This document shows, in pieces, positions 12,464 through 18,978 of a DNA stretch of 64,000 nucleotides. The stretch's first letter is position 1. Each line of letters opens with the position of its first letter. A program made the position numbers and the translations under genes. The stretch comes from Longimicrobiales bacterium. GTDB taxonomy: Bacteria; Gemmatimonadota; Gemmatimonadetes; Longimicrobiales; Gaopeijiaceae. The stretch is from positions 1,343,340 through 1,407,339 of the forward strand of contig OX638356.1 of assembly GCA_951813395.1 (NCBI GenBank). Direction: 5' to 3'. Below the pieces are notes generated by a model. It searched no databases, was not told the DNA's origin, and saw only the letters and a program-made list of their open reading frames with translations.

Positions 12464-13170
12464 GCGCGCCTCCGCAGGACCTCCGGACTCCGCAGAACAT
12501 CGCGGACATGATCCTGGGGGCCAGCCTCCCGACCCACATCGTGCTGGCCGTCCTGGCGCTCTTCTCGATCCTCTCGCTGTGGGTGATTCTCGCCAAGGTT
12601 CGCCGGTTCCGCTCGGTGCGCCGCGAAGGTGACGAGTTCCTCGCCCGCCTGGAGCGCGTCAACAGCCTCGGCGACGCCTCGGAGGCCGTGCTCACCCTGC
12701 CGGAGTCGCCCTACACCCGCCTCTTTCGCGCGGGCCTGAACTTCTTCGCGGAACTGAACCCCGGCGCCCTTGGAGGCTCGGGCCGCTCCACCGGGCTGTC
12801 CCTGACGCAGCTTGAAGCGTTGCGCCTGGTCATGGACAAGGTCGAGGCGGAAGAGGTCGACGAGCTTGGCCACGGCCTCACCTGGCTGGCGATCATCGGG
12901 TCGGTCTCGCCGCTGCTGGGCCTGATGGGCACGGTCATCGGCATCATGAATACCTTCCTCGGCATCACGACCTCCGCGTCCACCAACATCAGTGCGGTGG
13001 CGCCGGGGGTGGCCGAGGCCCTGATCACGACCGTTGCGGGCCTGTCCGTCGCGATCCCCTCGGTGATCGCCTACAACCACTTCGCATCGCGCCTCAACCT
13101 CGTTCTCGGTGAGCTGGAAGGGTTCGCCAGCGAGTTCATCGGGACCCTGGCCAAGGAACGGCACGTATGA
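12460..13170 (+). CDS. tolQ: Tol-Pal system proton channel protein TolQ
   Basis: This is a MotA/TolQ/ExbB-family inner-membrane protein of 236 residues with three membrane spans: about residues 24-45, a long pair-forming region near 140-165 (GLTWLAIIGSVSPLLGLMGTVIGIM) and 185-205 (ALITTVAGLSVAIPSVIAYN). With TolR it converts proton-motive force into movement of TolA for outer-membrane constriction at division. Context (tolR, tolA-like, tolB and pal follow) decides TolQ over ExbB. It overlaps tolR by 4 bp. Confidence 0.93.
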   Translation: MSAPPQDLRTPQNIADMILGASLPTHIVLAVLALFSILSLWVILAKVRRFRSVRREGDEFLARLERVNSLGDASEAVLTLPESPYTRLFRAGLNFFAELNPGALGGSGRSTGLSLTQLEALRLVMDKVEAEEVDELGHGLTWLAIIGSVSPLLGLMGTVIGIMNTFLGITTSASTNISAVAPGVAEALITTVAGLSVAIPSVIAYNHFASRLNLVLGELEGFASEFIGTLAKERHV

Positions 13171-13583
13171 AGAGGCGTCGGGGGAACCGCGGCCGACTGC
13201 CGGTTCGCTCGGAGATCAACGTGACGAGCCTGGTCGACGTGGCCTTCACCCTGCTGGTCATCTTCATCATTACGGCCCCGGTGCTGCAGGGAGGCGTCGA
13301 GGTCAATGTGCCGGAGGGGCACGTGGATGTCGTCGAGGCGTCGGACGACATGGTCAGGGTCACGGTTTTGGAGGACAACACGATTTTCGTCGGAGAAGCG
13401 CAGGTCGCGGAGGTCGATCTCCCGGAGATCCTCGAGCGGATCATCCAGGAGAACAACGCGGACATGGTCTATCTGTGGGGGGACTCGCTGGCCACGTACG
13501 GACGTGTTGCGGCAGCCATCAGCGCGGTGGCCGCGCAGGAGGGCGTGGGCCTTTCCCTGATCCTTCGGGAGATCCCGCGGTGA
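13167..13583 (+). CDS. tolR: Tol-Pal system protein TolR
   Basis: This ExbD/TolR-family protein has 138 residues: a short basic cytoplasmic N-terminus, one membrane span (NVTSLVDVAFTLLVIFIITAPVL) carrying the conserved Asp of VDVAFTLLVIF that takes part in proton translocation, then a periplasmic domain ending in VAAAISAVAAQEGVGLSLI. The gene sits between tolQ and the tolA-like gene with 4-bp overlaps on each side. Confidence 0.93.
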   Translation: MKRRRGNRGRLPVRSEINVTSLVDVAFTLLVIFIITAPVLQGGVEVNVPEGHVDVVEASDDMVRVTVLEDNTIFVGEAQVAEVDLPEILERIIQENNADMVYLWGDSLATYGRVAAAISAVAAQEGVGLSLILREIPR

Positions 13584-14332
13584 TCGGCGCGTCCTCGCCC
13601 ACCGAGAGCAGCGAGAAGCCTGCGCGGAGCGAGCAGAAAGCACGCAAGAGCCTGGGCAGGAAGCCTCTGGGACTGTCCCTGTCGATCCACACGGCAATGT
13701 TCGTCTTTCTGTTCTGGGTGGTCCCGGCGCTGCAGCCCGAGTCGGTGCTCTACGAGGTTGTCGAGATCAACATGGTTGCCGCGGCCCCGGAGCCGGAGGA
13801 CCAGCTCATCGTCGAGACGCCGGACGACCCGGAGCCCCAGGAGGAGTCGCCCGTGGTCGAACCGGAACCGGACCCCGAGCCCGAGCCGGAACCGGACTCC
13901 CTGGACACGCCGCCCGCCGAAGCGGAGCCACCGCCGGAGACCGAGACGGCGACCACGGCACCGGAGCCGGACGCGGGCGATGATGAAGTCACGGCGCGCA
14001 TCGAGGGATTCCGGCGGGATTTCCCCGAGTATTACGAGCGTATTACCAACCAGATCAGACGCTGCTTCAGGCCCCCGGACACGGGTCTCCGGGACGTCGT
14101 GGTGCGCTTTCTCGTCCAGAGGGACGGCAGCACCACCGATATCGGCATCATGTCCTCTTCCGGGAGCTTTTCGTTCGATACGGCGGCCGAGGAAGCGATC
14201 GAATGCGCGGGCCAGGCTGGCCGGCTGGGGCCGTTGCCCGACGAGTACCGCTATCCGGTGCTTCCAATCAACTACACCATCAGTCCGAGGGAGCTGTTAA
14301 TGTTGCTACAGCGTTTGGGAGCCACGGAATGA
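13580..14332 (+). CDS. tolA: TolA/TonB-like energy-transducing protein
   Basis: The 250-residue protein starts with GTG at the GTGA overlap with tolR. It has one N-terminal membrane anchor (about residues 38-55, SIHTAMFVFLFWVVPAL), then a Pro/Glu/Asp-rich periplasmic spacer (about 70-135) rich in PEPDPEPEPEP-type repeats. The small C-terminal domain resembles TonB/TolA C-domains (ITNQIRRCFRPP, VVRFLVQRDGSTTDI, AIECAGQAGRLGPLP). Two Cys residues in that domain could form the disulfide often seen in TolA domain III. The spacer is far shorter than the E. coli TolA helix and TonB-like in composition. Its place between tolR and tolB supports TolA. Confidence 0.82.
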   Translation: MIGASSPTESSEKPARSEQKARKSLGRKPLGLSLSIHTAMFVFLFWVVPALQPESVLYEVVEINMVAAAPEPEDQLIVETPDDPEPQEESPVVEPEPDPEPEPEPDSLDTPPAEAEPPPETETATTAPEPDAGDDEVTARIEGFRRDFPEYYERITNQIRRCFRPPDTGLRDVVVRFLVQRDGSTTDIGIMSSSGSFSFDTAAEEAIECAGQAGRLGPLPDEYRYPVLPINYTISPRELLMLLQRLGATE

Positions 14333-15762
14333 CGAGGGGCGGCGCGCGCATGCTGGCGGGCATCGCGACGCTGGCGGCTTCATTCATGGTGTCGGCGGCC
14401 GGAAGTGCGGCCCAGGAGGAGGAAGCGGCGATCCCCGGGGTGTCGCTGGGATTCGTCTTCGAAGGTGAACGCATCCCGCCCATCGCCATTCGCCCCTTTG
14501 CCGGGGGCGGTCCGGCCTCGGAGATCGCCTCGATCATCGCGACGGATCTGGACTACAGCGACCGCTTTTTCGTCAGGGATTCACTTCCCGCGGGGGTCGA
14601 CACCGACGGCATCCAGTACAGCCTCTGGGACCAGTACGGGGTCGACTGGCTGCTGACCGGAAGCGTCGAGAGCGAGGATGGGGTCGCCTTTCTCGCGGTC
14701 GAGCTCCACGACATCGTCTTCACCAGTATTCGCTCGCGTGCCCGATTCCCCATTCCGCCCCGCGGGCACGAGGGATTCCGGCTCGCGGTCCACCGGGTCT
14801 CGGATGCCGTGGTCGAGTGGGTGCACGGCGAACCCGGAATGGCCGCGAGTCGGATCGTATTCTCGATGAGGCCGTTCGGCAATCCGGACAGCAAGGAGCT
14901 GTACGTGGTCGATTCGGACGGCGAAGGGCTGCGCCGGGCGACCTGGGACGACGATCTGGCGGTTACTCCGGCCTGGGCCCCCGATGGGATGCACATTGCC
15001 TATACCTCCTACAAGTCCGGCCTGCCCAGGATCTACGAGATGAACCTGGTGGACGGCAGCGAGCGAACGGTCGAGGGCGGCGCCGCCGACGGGCAGCAGT
15101 TCTCTCCTGCCTACCATCCCGATGGGGATCGTATCGCCTTCTGGACGCTCGAAGGCGGGGGTACGAAGGGGATTTCGACCTACAACATCCGCGACGGCTG
15201 CTGTCTGACCCGTCTGATCGGCGGGTACTACCAGAATATTCAGCCATCCTACTCCCGCGACGGAAGCAAACTGGTATTCCTCTCCAACCGCCTGGGCTCC
15301 CAGACGCCGCAGATCTACGTCATGCCGGGCGAGGGGGGCGACGCCGAACTGCTGTCGCCGTACAGATACGGGCAGGGCGGCTACTTCGCCGATCCGGACT
15401 GGTCGCCCACGGCTGACAAGGTCGCCTTCGCCGGCGGCATCGTCGACCGGCGGGTATACAACCAGTACCACATCTTCGTCCGCGACATCGAGACCCCCGA
15501 CAATCGCATCGTGCGGCTCACCAGCGAGGGCAACAACGAGGACCCCAGCTGGGCGCCCGACGGAAGGCACCTCGTGTTCGCCGGGGCACGGAGCTACGGG
15601 TACGGGGTCTTCGTGGTCGACACGGCCACTGGCCGCACCCGTCTCCTGGTCGCGGGCGTGCGAGCCGCGGACACCGACTGGTCCCCCCGGCTCTCGTGGC
15701 GCGGTGATGGCGTAGCGACCGGTGGAACGGGCCTGGAACCCGAGCCGGGGGACTCCCGGTGA
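14329..15762 (+). CDS. tolB: Tol-Pal system beta-propeller protein TolB
   Basis: TolB is the periplasmic partner of Pal, 477 residues from an ATG overlapping the tolA stop. A Sec signal peptide (ASFMVSAAGSAAQ) is followed by the N-terminal alpha/beta domain (PPIAIRPFAGGG, ATDLDYSDRFFVRD, WLLTGSV) and then WD40-like PD repeats (AVTPAWAPDGMHIAYTS, FSPAYHPDGDRIAFW, IQPSYSRDGSKLVFLSN, FADPDWSPTADKVAF, EDPSWAPDGRHLVFAG). The open frame upstream of 14329 overlaps tolA in another frame and is not used. Confidence 0.95.
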   Translation: MTRGGARMLAGIATLAASFMVSAAGSAAQEEEAAIPGVSLGFVFEGERIPPIAIRPFAGGGPASEIASIIATDLDYSDRFFVRDSLPAGVDTDGIQYSLWDQYGVDWLLTGSVESEDGVAFLAVELHDIVFTSIRSRARFPIPPRGHEGFRLAVHRVSDAVVEWVHGEPGMAASRIVFSMRPFGNPDSKELYVVDSDGEGLRRATWDDDLAVTPAWAPDGMHIAYTSYKSGLPRIYEMNLVDGSERTVEGGAADGQQFSPAYHPDGDRIAFWTLEGGGTKGISTYNIRDGCCLTRLIGGYYQNIQPSYSRDGSKLVFLSNRLGSQTPQIYVMPGEGGDAELLSPYRYGQGGYFADPDWSPTADKVAFAGGIVDRRVYNQYHIFVRDIETPDNRIVRLTSEGNNEDPSWAPDGRHLVFAGARSYGYGVFVVDTATGRTRLLVAGVRAADTDWSPRLSWRGDGVATGGTGLEPEPGDSR

Positions 15763-15788
15763 ACGTCCGGTTGAGGTCCCCTGAACAC

Positions 15789-15817
15789 TTGCAAAATCCG
15801 AAGAAATCGCGTAAATA
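15789..15817 (+). promoter_or_regulatory. Candidate internal promoter upstream of pal
   Basis: The 128-base gap between tolB and pal contains TTGCAA (15789-15794), a 17-base spacer and TAAATA (15812-15817) in a locally A+T-rich stretch. Every earlier junction in the cluster is a 4-bp overlap, so this gap stands out as the place for extra transcription of pal, which is needed in high copy number. The match is moderate. Confidence 0.45.
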
Positions 15818-15890
15818 CATCGCGTGTACGCACCCCGACCCGGGACTGGCTCCCCGCCGGAACACTTTCCTCCACCACACGGGAGAAGGG

Positions 15891-16481
15891 ATGTCTAATT
15901 CACGGCTCATCCTCGCCGCCTGCGCCACAGTGCTCCTTGCGACCGCCTGTCGCCCCGATCCCCCGCCGCCGGACCCCATGCCGCCGACCGGCCCGACGGC
16001 CGAAGAGCTGGAGCGGATGAGGCAGGATTCGATCCGCGCGGCCGAGGAGGCCGCGAGGCTGGAAAGGGAGCGCATGGAGCGGGAAGCAGAGGCGGCGCGG
16101 GAACGGGCCGCGGCGGCGGCGCGGCGCACCCTCATGGAGACGGTCTACTTCGACTACGACGAAGCGGCCATCCGGCCCGACACCGAGGAACGGCTCCGCG
16201 CCAAGCTCGAAATCCTGCGGGACAACCCCGGTGTCAGCATGCGCATGGAGGGTCACGCCGACGAGCGCGGCACCTCGGAGTACAACTTCGCGCTGGGCAA
16301 CGATCGCGCCGAGTCGGTGATACGATTCCTGACCGGATTCGGGCTCGACATGGGCCGGTTCTCTTCGGTTTCGTATGGCGAGGAGCGGCCGGTGGCGCAG
16401 GGGTCCACCGAGGGCGCGTGGGCCCAGAACCGCAGAGTCGAATTCGTGATTACCGCTGGCGGCAACAACCTCGGGCGATAG
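15891..16481 (+). CDS. pal: Peptidoglycan-associated lipoprotein Pal
   Basis: This OmpA-like outer-membrane lipoprotein of 196 residues binds peptidoglycan and TolB. It starts at ATG 15891 behind a good ribosome site (GGAGAAGGG). Signal sequence ends in LLATAC (lipobox Cys about residue 20). Next come a Pro-rich linker and a highly charged Arg/Glu/Ala helix (about residues 40-82, likely coiled coil), then the OmpA domain with YFDYDEAAIRP and GHADERGTSEYNFALGNDRA, the diaminopimelate-binding region. The charged helix is longer than in E. coli Pal. Confidence 0.95.
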   Translation: MSNSRLILAACATVLLATACRPDPPPPDPMPPTGPTAEELERMRQDSIRAAEEAARLERERMEREAEAARERAAAAARRTLMETVYFDYDEAAIRPDTEERLRAKLEILRDNPGVSMRMEGHADERGTSEYNFALGNDRAESVIRFLTGFGLDMGRFSSVSYGEERPVAQGSTEGAWAQNRRVEFVITAGGNNLGR

Positions 16482-16599
16482 GGCGGATTTGCCAGGGCCG
16501 CCGGGGCGACACGCTGACAGCCGTGCCGGCGATTGCAAGGGCATGGGGCTCGCCCGTGCGTCGGAAGGCGCCGGGGCGGGAAGCACCAGACGAGGACTA

Positions 16600-17415
16600 G
16601 TGTCGCGGAATAGCAAAGCTGCGAAATGGGTTGGCATCGCGGTGCTGGGATCATCGCTGGCCGGGTGCGCGACCAAGGGGGATTTCCGGAATCTCGAGTC
16701 CGAGGTGCGTGCCCTGGCGGCTCGGCAGGACACGGCCACCCTGGCGTTGCGAAGGGTGGAGCGCGTGAACCGGGCCGTGATCGATTCCGTGGGAGCGCTG
16801 TCGGAGTCGATGTTCGATCTCAGGGGTGACGTCAGCAATCGGCTGCTGTCGATCCAGGACCAGCTTCTGCTCCTCGGGGAACTCGTGGGCCAGAGCCAGC
16901 GGAGCCTGGCCAACATGCGGGAGGAGCTCATCGCGCAGCGGCAGCAGCTCGAAGACCGCTTGACCGCGCGGGGCGAGCCCGGGGACACGCTCGAAGCGAC
17001 CGGAGGGGAGGTAGGGGGCCAGGAAGTCGTCGGTGGCGGCGACGCCGACGACGTGGCGTTCACTTCCCTGGTACAGGCGCTCGACAGGGGGAACCTCAAT
17101 ACCGCACGCCGGGGCTTCCAGCGATTCATCTCGATGTACCCCAACAGCGAGTTCGCGCCGGCCGCCCACCTGCACCTCGGAGAGCTGTTGAGCGGCGAGG
17201 AACGACTGGAAGAGGCCGTGGAGACCTATCTCGAAGTGCCGAGGCTCTTTCCCACCGCCGAAGAGGTGCCCGACGCGCTGTACCGTGCGGGGGTGCTATG
17301 CATCGAGTTGAACGACTTCGAGCAGGCCCGCCAACTGCTGGAGCGCCTGGTCAACACCTACCCGGGTCACCAGTACGTGGAGCAGGCCCGGGAACGGCTC
17401 CAGGGCATTCCCTGA
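16600..17415 (+). CDS. cpoB: Tol-Pal system protein CpoB (YbgF-like) lipoprotein
   Basis: The 271-residue protein begins at GTG 16600, which places a signal with lipobox LAGC directly after a basic N-terminus (ATG 16543 would add 19 residues). After the lipid anchor there is a coiled-coil region (about 25-130, with LESEVRALAARQ and LANMREELIAQRQQLED), an acidic/Gly linker and three TPR-like repeats (ARRGFQRFISMYPNSEFA, AVETYLEVPRLFP, ARQLLERLVNTYPGHQY). CpoB coordinates outer-membrane constriction with septal peptidoglycan synthesis. E. coli CpoB is soluble in the periplasm; this one appears lipidated. Confidence 0.88.
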   Translation: MSRNSKAAKWVGIAVLGSSLAGCATKGDFRNLESEVRALAARQDTATLALRRVERVNRAVIDSVGALSESMFDLRGDVSNRLLSIQDQLLLLGELVGQSQRSLANMREELIAQRQQLEDRLTARGEPGDTLEATGGEVGGQEVVGGGDADDVAFTSLVQALDRGNLNTARRGFQRFISMYPNSEFAPAAHLHLGELLSGEERLEEAVETYLEVPRLFPTAEEVPDALYRAGVLCIELNDFEQARQLLERLVNTYPGHQYVEQARERLQGIP

Positions 17416-17460
17416 AGGGACGCCGAGCAGTCCGTGGACAAAGCTGGCCGAGCACGGTGA

Positions 17461-17991
17461 ATGATCTGCCCGGCCTGTGAATCCGGATCCAGCAAGGTCG
17501 TTGACACCAGGGCGGCCAAGGGTGGACGAGCCATTCGCCGCCGCCGCGAATGCCTCGGTTGCGGTCAGCGGTTTACCACGTACGAGCGTGTCGAAGCGCG
17601 CGCGGTGCGCGTGGTGAAGCGTGATGGCAGCGCCGAGGACTTCCAGCGCGACAAGCTGGAGGCGGGAATCGCCACCGCGTGCGCCAGGCGTCCGGTGTCA
17701 CCGGCGGAGATCGAGGCCCTTGTGGACCGCATCGAAGACAACGTATCCGGGTCCGCCCGCGTCCAAATACCGTCGCACGTGATCGGGGAGCAGGTCATGG
17801 AGAGGTTGAAGCCTCTCGACCGTGTGGCGTATGTGCGCTATGCCTCCGTGTACCGGAACTTTCAGCATATTGATGAATTCCAGGAAGTCGTGGACGAACT
17901 CACCGTGAGGGATCAGCGCGAGAACCGGCGGCGCTTCCAGCGCGAACTGCCGCTGCCGGGGAACGACGACATGGCGGGAGACGTGCAATGA
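17461..17991 (+). CDS. nrdR: Transcriptional repressor NrdR
   Basis: NrdR is a nucleotide-sensing repressor of ribonucleotide reductase genes, 176 residues. It has an N-terminal zinc ribbon with C3, C6, C31 and C34 (MICPAC...ECLGCG) and an ATP-cone domain beginning VVKRDGSAEDFQRDKLEAGI, ending in YVRYASVYRNFQHIDEF. The C-terminal 25 residues after the ATP-cone are an extra basic tail. The stop overlaps the tatC ATG. No ribonucleotide reductase gene is in the window. Confidence 0.95.
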   Translation: MICPACESGSSKVVDTRAAKGGRAIRRRRECLGCGQRFTTYERVEARAVRVVKRDGSAEDFQRDKLEAGIATACARRPVSPAEIEALVDRIEDNVSGSARVQIPSHVIGEQVMERLKPLDRVAYVRYASVYRNFQHIDEFQEVVDELTVRDQRENRRRFQRELPLPGNDDMAGDVQ

Positions 17992-18971
17992 ACAGGCTGC
18001 GCGACGGCCTCCTCTCGCGAGGGCCGCGCAACTCGAAGGCCGAGATGCCCTTCCTGGACCATCTGGAAGAGCTGCGCTGGCGCCTTCTGCGGAGCCTGCT
18101 GGCGATCATTATCGGGTTCGCGGTCGGTGTGGTGGTGGTGACCTTGCTGGACATCACGAATCTTCTGCTCGAACCCGGGAGGGCCATCTTTGGCGAGGAC
18201 TGGCTCCCTCAGGTGCTCGCGCCCACGGACACCTTCTTCATTCTGCTCAAGGTGTCGCTCGCGATCGGGTTGATCCTGGCGTCGCCCACGATCATCTACC
18301 AGGCCTGGGCCTTCCTGGCCCCTGCGCTGGAGAAGCACGAGCGCCGGACGATCGTTCCCGCGCTCTACATTGGACTGGTGCTCTTCGTGGCCGGAGTGGT
18401 GCTGGCGTACTTTGTGCTGCCGATCTCGCTTCGGTTCCTGACCGGGCTTCTGTCGAACCTCGTGGAGCACGACTGGACCTTCGGTCGGTACATGGAGTTC
18501 GTCGTCAAGCTGATGCTCGCCTTCGGGATCCTCTTCGAGCTTCCCGTGGTAGTGCTGGTGCTGAGCGCGCTCGGACTGGTCACGCCCGCGTTCCTGCGGT
18601 CCAAGCGCAGGCACGCCATCGTCATTATCGCCACGCTGGCGGCCATCCTGTCGCCGGGCGACGTGATCGTCGTCACGGTGATCATGATGGTGCCGATCTA
18701 CCTCCTCTTCGAGTTGAGCATCCTGATGTCGGACGTGATCTGGCGTCGCCGGGACGAGCGGCAGCGTGAACGCGAATCGGAGGCGGACGCCGGGGCTGCC
18801 GCAGCCGTGGATCCCGATCCGCCGCCAGGGACCGAGCCCACGCCAGGGGCCGAGCCCACGCCGTACGATCACGGTGACCCGGCCCGGCAGGCGGACCCGA
18901 ACGGCGCCCGCGGATCGGACGGTGCCGAAGACGACGCCGAGGCAGACTCGACCCCGGACGGCGAGGAGTAG
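17988..18971 (+). CDS. tatC: Sec-independent protein translocase TatC
   Basis: TatC is the Tat signal-peptide receptor in the inner membrane. The N-terminal FLDHLEELRWRLLRSLLAI is diagnostic, followed by six membrane spans and LALGILFELPVVV-type sequence (FGILFELPVVVLVLSALG). The last 75 residues are an acidic, Pro/Asp-rich disordered tail absent from E. coli TatC. It starts at the ATGA overlap with nrdR. tatA lies 7 kb downstream (25922). The Tat-like dipeptidase at 56746-57966 is a plausible client. Confidence 0.95.
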   Translation: MNRLRDGLLSRGPRNSKAEMPFLDHLEELRWRLLRSLLAIIIGFAVGVVVVTLLDITNLLLEPGRAIFGEDWLPQVLAPTDTFFILLKVSLAIGLILASPTIIYQAWAFLAPALEKHERRTIVPALYIGLVLFVAGVVLAYFVLPISLRFLTGLLSNLVEHDWTFGRYMEFVVKLMLAFGILFELPVVVLVLSALGLVTPAFLRSKRRHAIVIIATLAAILSPGDVIVVTVIMMVPIYLLFELSILMSDVIWRRRDERQRERESEADAGAAAAVDPDPPPGTEPTPGAEPTPYDHGDPARQADPNGARGSDGAEDDAEADSTPDGEE

Positions 18972-18978
18972 CGGGCTC

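Noticed and set aside
13850-13960. Tandem Pro-Glu/Asp codon repeats that look like a short DNA repeat.
   Set aside because: They encode the normal Pro/acidic periplasmic spacer of the TolA/TonB-like protein.
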